Below are positions 19,477 to 27,428 of a DNA stretch of 64,000 bases, in pieces. The position numbers and the translations under genes were made by a program. Position 1 is the stretch's first letter. Every line of letters starts with the position of its first letter. A model generated the notes under the pieces. That model was not told the origin of the DNA. It worked only from the letters and a program-made list of their open reading frames with translations, and made no database searches. This DNA is from Gammaproteobacteria bacterium (lineage in GTDB: Bacteria; Pseudomonadota; Gammaproteobacteria; Xanthomonadales; Wenzhouxiangellaceae), in the NCBI GenBank assembly GCA_003567685.1, contig PWYW01000065.1, positions 1 to 64,000 on the forward strand, in the 5' to 3' direction.

Positions 19477-19745
19477 CTAGTGGGCCATGCGGCAAATTAG
19501 GTAACACTCAGCCGTCGCACAAGCGTTGTGGGCAAGGCGCGCGAGCGCAGGACTGGCTGTCGCCAATTCAAGCGAGCGGAACACAGCCCGCGGCGCTTGT
19601 GCGGCGGCCCTCCGGGAGCCACTGTGCTGGCGCGACTCTGCGTTGCGTTCCTTGGAAAGGGCTTGCCATTCCCTGCGGAACGCGCCTTGATTCGCGCCAG
19701 CACAGTGGCTCTGAGCGTTACCTAATTAGCCGCATGGCCCACTAG
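19477..19745. mobile_element. 269-bp MITE-like element with long terminal inverted repeats
   Basis: The outer ends are inverted repeats of 29 bp with one mismatch (19477-19505 and 19717-19745), both opening CTAGTGGGCCATGCGGC. Inside are two further stems: 19511-19525 with 19594-19608 (one mismatch) and 19616-19635 with 19692-19711 (20 bp, perfect). No protein is encoded. The layout (outer repeats plus two internal hairpins) fits a non-autonomous transposable element or a REP-like structured repeat. With its flanks it fills the gap 19426-19793. No target-site duplication is clear. Confidence 0.7.
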
Positions 19746-19754
19746 TGGGCCATG
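19733..19754. repeat. 22-bp perfect palindrome at the element's right end
   Basis: CATGGCCCACT and AGTGGGCCATG form an uninterrupted palindrome centred on CTAG. It spans the right end of the 269-bp element and continues into the neighbouring sequence, reaching the first possible start codon (19752) of the next gene. It could be a junction of two element ends or an operator. Confidence 0.6.
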
Positions 19755-19793
19755 GCATACTTTCCGGCTGATCCAAGACTTCTGCTTTCCGAT

Positions 19794-20969
19794 ATGGCCA
19801 GACCCGTACTGCCTGATGCGCCGATCACGCCCTGCCTGGTGGTTGAACCGACGCGAATGAAGCGCAATATCGACAGGCTCGCCGGGCACCTGGATCATCA
19901 TGGGGTGACCCTGCGGCCCCATTTGAAAACTTGCAAGAACATCGACATTGCCAAGCTTCTGCTGGCCGGCCAGGCTGGTGGGGCGACGGTCTCGACGCTG
20001 GCCGAAGCCGACTATTTCCACGCCCACGGCATCAGCGATCTGCTCTATGCCGTGGGCATTGCGCCCGGCAAATTGCCGGCGGTGATCGAGCGGCTGAATG
20101 CCGGCATGCAACTCAGCCTGATTCTGGACCATGTCGACACCGCCCGGGCCTGCGCCCAGGCTGCTCGACAGAGCGGCCATCGGCTGAAGCTGTTGCTTGA
20201 GATTGATGCCGACGGTCAACGCGCCGGCCTGCGCCCCAACAGCCCGATGATTTCGGCCATCGTTGATGCGCTGGGAAGCGATTGCGAGCTGGCCGGCGTC
20301 ATGGTTCACGCGGGCGGCTCGTATGCTTGCACCAGCACGGCCGATATTACGGCCATGGCCGAAACCGAACGCCTGGCGGCGCTGGACGCGGTGGGCCGCC
20401 TGCGAGCGCTTGGCCTGGAGGCACCGGTGGTCAGCGTCGGCTCCACCCCAACGGCCAGCCTTGGCCAGTGTTTCGATGGCATTACCGAGGTGCGCGCCGG
20501 CGTTCATGTCTTCCAGGACCTGGTCATGGCCGGGCTGGGCGTGTGTTCGGTCGACGACATTGCCCTGTCGGTGATGACCGAGGTGATCGGCCATCGTCCG
20601 GAGCACAATCGGCTGATCATTGATGCCGGCTGGATGGCATTGTCGCGTGATCTGGGGCGGGCGCCTGATGCACCGGACCTGGGCTACGGCCTGGTCTGCG
20701 ATGATCAATGGGCGTCCCGGGAATCGCTGGTGGTGGCGGCCTGCAACCAGGAACATGGCCTGGTCAGCACCCGCGACGGTAAAGCGCTGGATTTTGCCCG
20801 CTACCCGATTGGAACGGTGCTGCGTGTTCTGCCCAACCACGCCTGCGCGACTGCCGCGCAGCACGCCGGTTACTGGCTGGAAAACGAATGCTCACCGACA
20901 GCTAACGACGCTAACCGGCCGGGCCGGTTTACTGAGTGGCGTTGGCTTCCTCGATGCCATGGCTGGTAG
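19794..20969 (+). CDS. DSD1/D-threonine aldolase-family PLP enzyme
   Basis: 391 residues from the ATG at 19794; another ATG at 19752 would add 14 residues that derive from the repeat flank, so the shorter form is preferred, though neither has a good ribosome site. The N-terminal alanine-racemase-like barrel has LRPHLKTCKN with the PLP lysine; the C-terminal domain has VLPNHACATAAQH, whose His and Cys are the metal ligands of D-serine dehydratase (DSD1) and D-threonine aldolase relatives. The chain ends ...RCHGW, as family members end in NGW. It probably cleaves or dehydrates a beta-hydroxy D-amino acid; exact substrate unknown. Confidence 0.82.
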   Translation: MARPVLPDAPITPCLVVEPTRMKRNIDRLAGHLDHHGVTLRPHLKTCKNIDIAKLLLAGQAGGATVSTLAEADYFHAHGISDLLYAVGIAPGKLPAVIERLNAGMQLSLILDHVDTARACAQAARQSGHRLKLLLEIDADGQRAGLRPNSPMISAIVDALGSDCELAGVMVHAGGSYACTSTADITAMAETERLAALDAVGRLRALGLEAPVVSVGSTPTASLGQCFDGITEVRAGVHVFQDLVMAGLGVCSVDDIALSVMTEVIGHRPEHNRLIIDAGWMALSRDLGRAPDAPDLGYGLVCDDQWASRESLVVAACNQEHGLVSTRDGKALDFARYPIGTVLRVLPNHACATAAQHAGYWLENECSPTANDANRPGRFTEWRWLPRCHGW

Positions 20970-21073
20970 CCTGATCGACGCGGCAGTCCACTGGATCGCC
21001 GGGCTCATGAACCACGGTCAAGCGCCGACTTGACTCACTATCAAGGTTGCGCTTGCGAGTCAACGGCCTGCAA

Positions 21074-21847
21074 TCACCAGGGAATGTCCTCGCCGTCCCA
21101 GGCACGAAAGATGCCGCTTTGACCCGGCTCGATTTCGGCCAGAACCTCCAGCATGCGGGCAACTGCGTAGCGTCGGGAAAAAAGCTTGTCCTCCGGCACG
21201 TTAGCCTGGAAAGGCCTGGAAAGATCGGTGTCGGTGGTACCGGGATGCAAGGCCACAAGACTGACCGACTTGAATCGACGCCTGGCCTCAACGGCGGCAG
21301 TCTTGATCAATTGATTCAGCGCAGCCTTGCTGGATCGGTAGGCATACCAACCGCCCAGCCGGTTGTCGCTGATTGAGCCCACCCGTGCGGATAGAACGGC
21401 AAAAAGGGCATGGCCGTCACGACGCATGCGTGGCAGAAAATGCTTGAGCATGAGCGCAGGCCCCAGCGTGTTGACGGCAAAGACCCGCGACAGCGACTCC
21501 CAGTCCAGGTCTTCGATCCTTTTCTCGGGATGGACACGATCGGACTCATGCAGCAAGCCGCTGACGTTCAACAGCAGATCCAGTTCAATCTGCTCCTCGG
21601 TAAGTCGTTCGGCCAACTCTTCAATGGCCGAAGGCTGGGTGACATCCAGCCCCTCAAGCCGCAGTCGCTCACCAAAGCGCTGCTGCAAATCAATCAGTGC
21701 ATCGGCGTATTCCGGTAGTCTGCAACAAGCGATGACCAGTCCGCAGCGGCTGTCCTCAAGCAAGGACTCAACAAACCCCAGCCCAATACCGCGGCTGGCA
21801 CCCTGGATGAGCACGTGATACGCGTCAGGCAGGCTGTTGATGCTCAT
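21074..21847 (-). CDS. Short-chain dehydrogenase/reductase (C-factor/CsgA-like)
   Basis: A 257-residue SDR. The cofactor motif IQGASRGIGLGF begins at residue 14, LLLNVSGLLH replaces the usual NNAG, and the active-site pair is Y-A-Y-R-S-S-K. VSLVALHPGTTDTDLSRPF is the typical loop of the CsgA/C-factor-like branch of classical SDRs. The start MSINSLPDAYH follows GAGGAG. Substrate unknown. It is divergent from the lipoprotein gene with about 80 bp between them. Confidence 0.85.
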   Translation of the reverse strand: MSINSLPDAYHVLIQGASRGIGLGFVESLLEDSRCGLVIACCRLPEYADALIDLQQRFGERLRLEGLDVTQPSAIEELAERLTEEQIELDLLLNVSGLLHESDRVHPEKRIEDLDWESLSRVFAVNTLGPALMLKHFLPRMRRDGHALFAVLSARVGSISDNRLGGWYAYRSSKAALNQLIKTAAVEARRRFKSVSLVALHPGTTDTDLSRPFQANVPEDKLFSRRYAVARMLEVLAEIEPGQSGIFRAWDGEDIPW

Positions 21848-21928
21848 GATCGACTCCTCGGTTCGAGCGGTGGGGAATTGCCCGATCCAGTATCATGTGC
21901 CTTCGTGAGCAAGGCGACAGGACAACCG

Positions 21929-22414
21929 ATGAGAACACGCTTACCCAAAGTGCAAAGCTTGCATCTCCTGGCTTTGGCTTTGTTGCTGTGCCTGGCCGGC
22001 TGCGCCAGCGGGCCACGAACCGTATCTGGCCAGTTGCCGTTGGTCAACCTTGAGGGTTTGGAACTGCAAGGCCAGCGGCTGCTGATTGATCTGAGCGTTC
22101 GAAATCTGAATGACCAGCGCCTGGAAAGCCCTTTGAACGAGGCCAGCCTGACCATTGACGGCCAGCCGGCGCGCTTCGAAGGCGTCTTTCCACAGGCCAT
22201 CAACATCCCGGCACGCGGGCGCGAAAGCCTGCGCTTGTCGGCAACCGCAGACAGCCCTGTCCTGGAAGCACTGCAAGCCCTGGATCAGTCACGCGGGCAA
22301 TCGCTGCCGTATCAAATCAAACTGACCTTTGACGGTCGCCGTGCCGGCCGCAACCCGGTCGAACAAGTCGGTTTCTTGCATCCGGTGCCGGGCCAGCCCG
22401 GCCGTTTCCGCTGA
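21929..22414 (+). CDS. LEA type 2-family lipoprotein
   Basis: A 161-residue protein whose start MRTRLPKVQSLH leads into a lipoprotein signal (LALALLLCLAGC) with the lipobox Cys at about residue 26. The rest forms one LEA14/WHy-type beta-sandwich (LVNLEGLELQGQRLLIDLSV, then RNLNDQRL and ARFEGVFPQAINIPARG). Such domains bind no known ligand and occur in stress-linked envelope proteins. It is followed after 7 bp by the deacetylase gene in the same direction, so the two are probably cotranscribed. Confidence 0.82.
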   Translation: MRTRLPKVQSLHLLALALLLCLAGCASGPRTVSGQLPLVNLEGLELQGQRLLIDLSVRNLNDQRLESPLNEASLTIDGQPARFEGVFPQAINIPARGRESLRLSATADSPVLEALQALDQSRGQSLPYQIKLTFDGRRAGRNPVEQVGFLHPVPGQPGRFR

Positions 22415-22421
22415 TCCGCCA

Positions 22422-23252
22422 ATGAATTCCCCCGTCTTCCCGATTCTGACGTGGCACTCGGTCAACGTGCACAGCCATGACTACGCCGGCAACGATTTGC
22501 TGGCTTTCGAGCTGGATATCGACACATTGAATCGCCGGGGATGGACCATCACCAGTCTCGAGGATGCGCTGGACAGGCTGGCACGGGGCGAACTGCAGCC
22601 AAGAACTGCCGTGCTCACGGCAGACGACGGCTGCCTGCTTGACTGGGAAGATTTCGACCATCCGAACCTGGGCAGGCAAGGTAATTTGCAAAAAATCCTG
22701 GCGGATTTCAGGGCTCGGCATATTGCATCAGCCCGCCACCGAGTGCACTTGAGCGCCTTTGTGATCGCCTCGCCCCAGGCACGGAAGGAGCTGGACCAGA
22801 CGGACTATCAAGGTCTTGGTCTCTGGCCAGACCACTGGTGGCACGCAGCCAATCAGTCGGGTCTGATCAGCATCGAAAACCACAGTTGGGACCATAACCA
22901 TGGTTCGCTCGCAAGAACGGTTCAAAAGGACAATCGCCGCGGTGATTTCCGCTGGATTGCCAGCGAATCGGAATGCCGCGCCGAAATCGACCAGGCCAGT
23001 GACTTCATCGAACACCAAAGCGGGCGCCGGCCGAGATTCTTTGCCTACCCCTATGGTCAAAGCAGCGATTACCTGCGTGACGAGTATTTACCCCGCTTTG
23101 GCGCCGATATTGGACTGAGGGCAGCACTTTCCTGCGAGCCGGAACCGGTCACCACCTCGTCTAACCCTTGGCTCCTGCCCCGTTTCGTCTGTGGACGCGA
23201 CTGGAACAGCCCGGATGCCTTCGAGCAACTCCTGGCAGACCTCGAGCGCTGA
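22422..23252 (+). CDS. Polysaccharide deacetylase-like protein
   Basis: A 276-residue protein starting MNSPVFPILTWHSVNV. NodB-type motifs are visible: T-A-D-D-G-C for the metal/catalytic aspartates, H-S-W-D-H-N-H for the zinc histidines, and FFAYPYGQSSDYL for the third motif. There is no signal peptide, so it may act in the cytosol or be exported another way. The family removes acetyl groups from polysaccharides or cleaves related C-N bonds. The downstream LPRFVCGRDW is conserved in this subgroup. It is likely in one operon with the LEA-type lipoprotein. Confidence 0.8.
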   Translation: MNSPVFPILTWHSVNVHSHDYAGNDLLAFELDIDTLNRRGWTITSLEDALDRLARGELQPRTAVLTADDGCLLDWEDFDHPNLGRQGNLQKILADFRARHIASARHRVHLSAFVIASPQARKELDQTDYQGLGLWPDHWWHAANQSGLISIENHSWDHNHGSLARTVQKDNRRGDFRWIASESECRAEIDQASDFIEHQSGRRPRFFAYPYGQSSDYLRDEYLPRFGADIGLRAALSCEPEPVTTSSNPWLLPRFVCGRDWNSPDAFEQLLADLER

Positions 23253-23265
23253 GCGCCAGAACGCG

Positions 23266-23796
23266 TCAGAACGGACCAATGGCTTTCATTCGCTCGATCA
23301 TGTCTGACACTACTTCGTCATCGGCCGGTTTTTGATGCCAACAAACGATCAGATAGGGATGATCCAGGCGCTCGTAGCCAACATGGTCGACAACCGCCAT
23401 CGCTCGAGCATCGCCGCAGTAGCTGAAGGTTGCCGGAAAATGCGCCGCCAAGGTCCGTTCGGCATATCGCATGCAGGACATCAGCAAACCACCGGCGTCG
23501 TTGACGGCCTGCTGTTGATCGGCTGACATCAATCGCAAGACGCGCCCGTCCGTGCAAGCACCTCCGGAGAGCATCACGTCCTCGTGTTCCCAGTATTTGA
23601 CGTAAGTCGCGGGCAACCAGCCAAGCTCGCCATGTCGATACAAGGCCAGGATATGGTGTCCGAATTCGGGACAAGGCTGGGCGAATTTTCGCTCGAAAAT
23701 CGGGTTGGCCAGGCGATGTCCCTCGCTCACTTCGGTAATCAGGATGAAATCCTGCAGGCTGGGATCAACGCCAGGTTGTTCAGGGATGGCTGTCAT
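23266..23796 (-). CDS. Conserved hypothetical cytosolic protein
   Basis: A 176-residue protein from MTAIPEQPGVDPSL. I do not recognise a family. Visible features are an early HRLANPIFERKF segment, a tryptophan-rich middle (GELGWLPATYVKYWEHED), a short Cys-Gly loop (LSGGACTDGRVLRLM), a helix (LLMSCMRYAERTL) and a C-terminus LIVCWHQKPADDEVV. No signal peptide or membrane segment. It stands between genes on the other strand. Confidence 0.6.
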   Translation of the reverse strand: MTAIPEQPGVDPSLQDFILITEVSEGHRLANPIFERKFAQPCPEFGHHILALYRHGELGWLPATYVKYWEHEDVMLSGGACTDGRVLRLMSADQQQAVNDAGGLLMSCMRYAERTLAAHFPATFSYCGDARAMAVVDHVGYERLDHPYLIVCWHQKPADDEVVSDMIERMKAIGPF

Positions 23797-23919
23797 GAAG
23801 TGTTCTTCGTATGGGTCGATGAACGGCGGGGATGATCGCGTGCCTGCTGGATCATGGCACTGGTCGGCCCCGCGTTGATGCCGTAGCATAAACGCTCACC
23901 CACGCGGATACGAGAACCA

Positions 23920-24294
23920 ATGACCCTTGCCTTCTGGTGTGTTCTGATTGCCGGACTGATGCCGATTGCACTGGCTGGCATCGCAAAAGCCGGCGACCGC
24001 TCATTCGACAACCGACAGCCACGCGCCTGGTACGAGCGGGTTGGTGGCTACCGCCAGCGCGCCTGGTGGGCCCAGCAAAACAGCTTCGAAGCCTTGCCGC
24101 TTTTTGCTGCCGCGGTCATCATCGCCCACATAGCAGGCGCTTCGCCGGGCGTTATCAACACGCTGGCCCTGGTGTTCATCGCTGCACGGGTGGCGTTTGC
24201 TGCTTTTTACCTGGCGGATTGGTCGACCCCGCGCTCGATTGCCTGGCTGGTTGGCATGGGCGCCTGTATTGGTTTGTTCATCGCAGCAGTCTGA
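23920..24294 (+). CDS. MAPEG-family membrane protein
   Basis: A 124-residue protein with four hydrophobic segments. The polar stretch WYERVGGYRQRAWWAQQNSFEALPLFAAAVI is the MAPEG hallmark (N-S-F-E-x-L-P), where the Arg and Glu residues lie near the glutathione site in eukaryotic relatives. AFYLADWSTPRSIAWLVGMG is the last conserved part. Small bacterial members have no proven activity; some resemble microsomal glutathione transferases. Confidence 0.85.
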   Translation: MTLAFWCVLIAGLMPIALAGIAKAGDRSFDNRQPRAWYERVGGYRQRAWWAQQNSFEALPLFAAAVIIAHIAGASPGVINTLALVFIAARVAFAAFYLADWSTPRSIAWLVGMGACIGLFIAAV

Positions 24295-24379
24295 CCGTGT
24301 CCCCCAGACCGGTTATTATCTACTGAGACCTTCTTAAAACCTATCTGGTCTCTCAAAAATCTGGACAAAAGGATTACCA

Positions 24380-24943
24380 ATGAGCTTGCGCGTTACCCTC
24401 GATTTCACCGAAAAGGACCTGGAACATTTCCGCAACCTGGCCCGCACAGCCATGGAAAACACCGATGAACAACCGCGTGAGGCCATCATCGCCAATGCTC
24501 GCAGCCTGCTGGCCGAGGTGGATGCCAACGTCGAAACCGACTATATTCGCTCGCGCCTTGCTCAACTCCAGGTACTGATCGACATGCTCGAAGATACGGG
24601 CTGGGGCATGATGGAAGTCGGCCAAAAACGCGTATTGGCCGCGCTGGCGTATTTCAACAATCCCGATGACCTCATTCCGGACAACATTCCGGGCCTTGGT
24701 TTCCTGGACGATGCCATCATGGTCGAGTTGTTGTGCCGCGAACTCAAGCCCGAAATCGAAGCCTACCGGGACTTCGTCCAGTACCGTGCTGCGGCAGCAA
24801 AACGCCGAGGCGTGGATCCATCTGAACTGAATCGCTCCGACTTCCTGAAAACGCGCGAGCAGGCCCTGCTGGCAAGAATGCGCCGGCGCCGGCGTGGCGG
24901 CGGTGGCAGCAGCGGTGGCCGCAAACCATTCCAGCTGTTCTGA
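24380..24943 (+). CDS. DUF1232 (YkvA-like) protein
   Basis: A 187-residue protein. The N-terminal ~75 residues are a charged helical region (FTEKDLEHFRNLARTAMEN...). The DUF1232 core is ALAYFNNPDDLIPDNIPGLG followed by FLDDAIMVELL, normally a membrane-interacting hairpin but quite polar here. The tail ends in a basic R/G-rich stretch (RMRRRRRGGGG). Function unknown. AAAGGA precedes the start. Its stop abuts the stop of the opposite GNAT gene with no spare base. Confidence 0.8.
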   Translation: MSLRVTLDFTEKDLEHFRNLARTAMENTDEQPREAIIANARSLLAEVDANVETDYIRSRLAQLQVLIDMLEDTGWGMMEVGQKRVLAALAYFNNPDDLIPDNIPGLGFLDDAIMVELLCRELKPEIEAYRDFVQYRAAAAKRRGVDPSELNRSDFLKTREQALLARMRRRRRGGGGSSGGRKPFQLF

Positions 24944-25426
24944 TCAGCCGGCTCGGCGAAACATTTCCTGGTGGGGGATGTCATCCTCCAGGTATTGCTC
25001 CCCCACCGCCTCAAACCCGAAAGCGGCATAAAAGTGCTCGAGGTAGCACTGGGCTGAAATGCGGATACCGGTTCTGCCGAACTGGTCTTCGGCAACACGG
25101 ATGGCGCGCGCCATGAGCTGCCTGCCCAGCCCCTGGCCACGGGCCGCCTCAGTGGTAAGAACCCGGCCAATCGATGCCTCGGCAAAGCGCTTCCCCGGAG
25201 GCAGAATCCGTGCGTAGGCCAAAACGCCGGTTTCCGGCGCGGCGCACCATAAATGCAAGCCAGGCGCATCCAGTCCGTCCAGTTCCTGGTAAGCGCAGGC
25301 CTGCTCCAGAACGAAAACCGAGACGCGAGCTTGAAGCAGGGCATACAGTTCTGTGTTAGAAAGCATGCCGAATGGTTTCAACTGCCACTCTGCCATCGAC
25401 TGATCGAATCTTTGTTGCTGCGACAA
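24944..25426 (-). CDS. GNAT N-acetyltransferase, ElaA type
   Basis: A 160-residue acetyltransferase. MAEWQLKPFGMLSNTELYALLQARVSVFVLEQ is the ElaA-type N-terminus, IGRVLTTEAARGQGLGRQLM contains the acetyl-CoA loop (R-G-Q-G-L-G), and CYLEHFYAAFGFEAVGEQYLEDDIPHQEM is the characteristic C-terminal motif. Acetylates an unknown small molecule or protein. The gene starts only 13 bp from the next, divergent gene. Confidence 0.88.
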   Translation of the reverse strand: MSQQQRFDQSMAEWQLKPFGMLSNTELYALLQARVSVFVLEQACAYQELDGLDAPGLHLWCAAPETGVLAYARILPPGKRFAEASIGRVLTTEAARGQGLGRQLMARAIRVAEDQFGRTGIRISAQCYLEHFYAAFGFEAVGEQYLEDDIPHQEMFRRAG

Positions 25427-25438
25427 GGCCCATCATCC

Positions 25439-26527
25439 TTGATTGAAAAACCTCATCATATCTTCTTGCTGGCCGGTTTCGAGCTGAAACCCGGACCCGG
25501 AATACCGCGACTGCTTGACCGCGAATTCACTCAGGCCCTGGCTCAGGCGCTCGCCCGTGACCTGAGCCGGGTGTGTCCGGAAGCGGAACAGGGCATGCTG
25601 GTGCTCGGCGGCAGCTTGCTTGAGCCCGCCGAATTGCTCAGGCCCGGCAACCCGGCATGGAATGCGCTGGCTGACCTGGCCCGTCCGGTTGTTCGCGAGC
25701 GCGGATTTCAGAGCCAGATCCTGGCCATTGGCAGCCACCGTGGCCAAACGCCGGACCGCCGGTTGGCCAGCGACCAGAAGGAGCCGCAGGGTGCCTTTCT
25801 GGCGCTACCCATTCTGCTGATCGTGGATGCGGTTGATGCCGAAGCAATCACTCGCTCGCTGGAAGCTACGTTGTTCGAAAAAGGCAGCATCGACCCGCCA
25901 GCACGGGCACTGCTGGGTGATCGAGCCGGCATCGATACCGTGCACGGCCAGTTGCTTACACGAAACGATCTGATGGCCATTCAACATGTCCAGATGGACA
26001 CGGCCGGCCTGGGTGCCTTCTGGCCGCTGGTCGAAAACATCCTGATTGATCCCGGGCAAAATCATGAGCTGACCCTGCCCGGTGGACTTAGCGCGCGTTG
26101 GGAGGCCGCCGGGCAGGACGTTTCCTTGCCGTTCAGCACATTTGACGAGTCCGACCTCGACCTTGATGCTTACGCCCAGCAACTGGCTGCCTTCCGCGCC
26201 GTTCAGTCTTTGCTCGCGCTGCACGGCATTCCCTGGACCTGTCAAAGCGCGAATACCGGCGCCCACCTACCCAGCGACCAGATCCGCGAACCCGGGCAAT
26301 CAACCCGCTGCGAGGACGGCGTAACCATGCAGCTTCCCCCCGCCTGCGGACTGCTTGCCTGGACGGTTTGCCGCGCCGGTCAACTGGAAAACTGGTATCC
26401 GCTCAGCCCGACCGGCTTCCAGGCACTGCAAAAGGACATCCAGGCACTTGAACTGCCTATGCATCGTCTTGAACTCGCTGCCGTCCGCGAGGGACGGTTG
26501 ACCCCCCAGCCGGATGAGACACAATGA
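25439..26527 (+). CDS. Hypothetical protein, operon partner of a SET-domain gene
   Basis: The likely start is a TTG at 25439, just outside the divergent GNAT gene, giving 362 residues (MIEKPHHIFLLAGFEL). I do not recognise the family. It has no signal or membrane segment; hydrophobic strands alternate with acidic loops (EATLFEKGSIDPPAR, FDESDLDLDAYAQQL), and the C-terminal third is a mixed fold with several cysteines (TRCEDGVTMQLPPACG). Its last four bases ATGA are the start of the SET-domain gene, which implies coupled translation and possibly a shared role. Confidence 0.65.
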   Translation: MIEKPHHIFLLAGFELKPGPGIPRLLDREFTQALAQALARDLSRVCPEAEQGMLVLGGSLLEPAELLRPGNPAWNALADLARPVVRERGFQSQILAIGSHRGQTPDRRLASDQKEPQGAFLALPILLIVDAVDAEAITRSLEATLFEKGSIDPPARALLGDRAGIDTVHGQLLTRNDLMAIQHVQMDTAGLGAFWPLVENILIDPGQNHELTLPGGLSARWEAAGQDVSLPFSTFDESDLDLDAYAQQLAAFRAVQSLLALHGIPWTCQSANTGAHLPSDQIREPGQSTRCEDGVTMQLPPACGLLAWTVCRAGQLENWYPLSPTGFQALQKDIQALELPMHRLELAAVREGRLTPQPDETQ

Positions 26528-26871
26528 GCACCAAGCGCTACGACAACAACCCCCTGGCCTTTGTCGACACATCACCGATCCATGGCCGCGGCCTGTTTGC
26601 GCGCAGGGCCATTGCCGTTGACACGCTGATTGGCGAATACCTTGGCCCGACGACGCTGAAAAACGGCATGCACGTGCTGTGGGTCTGGAGCGAGGAACGC
26701 GAGCGCTGGGAAGGCATCGACGGCAAGAATGAAATGCGCTTCCTGAACCATTCCGACACGCCCAATGCCGACTGGTGGGGCACCGAACTTTACGCCATCA
26801 AACCGATTGCTGCCGGTGAGGAAATCACCTTCGACTACGGCTGGGGCGACGACGATGAGGAAGAACACTGA
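26524..26871 (+). CDS. SET-domain protein
   Basis: A compact 115-residue SET domain. Seen motifs: SPIHGRGLFARRAI (SAM-binding start), EMRFLNHSDTPNADWW (the N-H-S core) and AGEEITFDYGWG (the catalytic Tyr motif). Pre- and post-SET zinc regions are absent, as in stand-alone bacterial SET proteins that methylate lysines on unknown targets. The acidic tail GDDDEEEH is unusual. Overlaps the upstream gene by 4 bp and the DarP gene by one base, so the three form an operon. Confidence 0.88.
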   Translation: MSTKRYDNNPLAFVDTSPIHGRGLFARRAIAVDTLIGEYLGPTTLKNGMHVLWVWSEERERWEGIDGKNEMRFLNHSDTPNADWWGTELYAIKPIAAGEEITFDYGWGDDDEEEH

Positions 26872-27413
26872 TGGCCCGTCGCAAGAAGAAACCCGGTCGT
26901 GAGGCCGGCGCGGGTCCGACCGACGAACCGCGCCCCAGCAAGACCGCACTGAAGGAAGAAGCCAACCGCCGCCAGAAGCTGGGCGAGGCCCTGGCCGCCC
27001 TTCCCACCAGCCGTCGGGCAGCTATTCCGATTGACGAAGCGCTGGACGAGGCCATCACCCTGTATCTCGGCATGCGGGCCAACGAAGCCAAGCGTCGCCA
27101 ACGCCAGTACATCGGCCGATTGCTGCGCGACGTGGACATCAGCCCGATTGAAAAAGCCATTGACGATTTCAACGCCGGCCGGGCGGCCAACGCTGAAGAT
27201 CTGCACCGCGCAGAACACTGGCGAGAAGAACTGATTGGCAGTGACGAGGCGGTGACCCGCTGGCTCAGTCAATTCCCGGAGACAGACGTCCAGCATCTGC
27301 GAAGCCTCGTCCGCCAGGCTCGAAAGGCCGGCGACCAGGCCGATCCTGAAGCTCGCAAGTCGCGCAGTTACCGGGACTTATTCAAGCTGATTCGAAACGC
27401 GCTCCACGCATAA
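26871..27413 (+). CDS. darP: DarP/YjgA ribosome biogenesis factor
   Basis: A 180-residue, highly charged helical protein of the DUF615 family. RPSKTALKEEANRRQKLGEAL is the conserved N-terminus, the centre holds RRQRQYIGRLLRD, and the C-terminus reads KAGDQADPEARKSRSYRDLFKLIR. E. coli DarP/YjgA binds the 50S subunit during late assembly. Its position behind a SET methyltransferase hints that a ribosomal or assembly protein might be the methylation target, but this is inference. Confidence 0.92.
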   Translation: MARRKKKPGREAGAGPTDEPRPSKTALKEEANRRQKLGEALAALPTSRRAAIPIDEALDEAITLYLGMRANEAKRRQRQYIGRLLRDVDISPIEKAIDDFNAGRAANAEDLHRAEHWREELIGSDEAVTRWLSQFPETDVQHLRSLVRQARKAGDQADPEARKSRSYRDLFKLIRNALHA

Positions 27414-27428
27414 TTGCTCAGAGGTTCC

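Noticed and set aside
19794-20969. A frameshift at the C-terminus of the PLP enzyme
   Set aside because: The unusual stretch after NHACATAAQH looked wrong at first, but the frame still ends in the family-like ...GW terminus at normal length.
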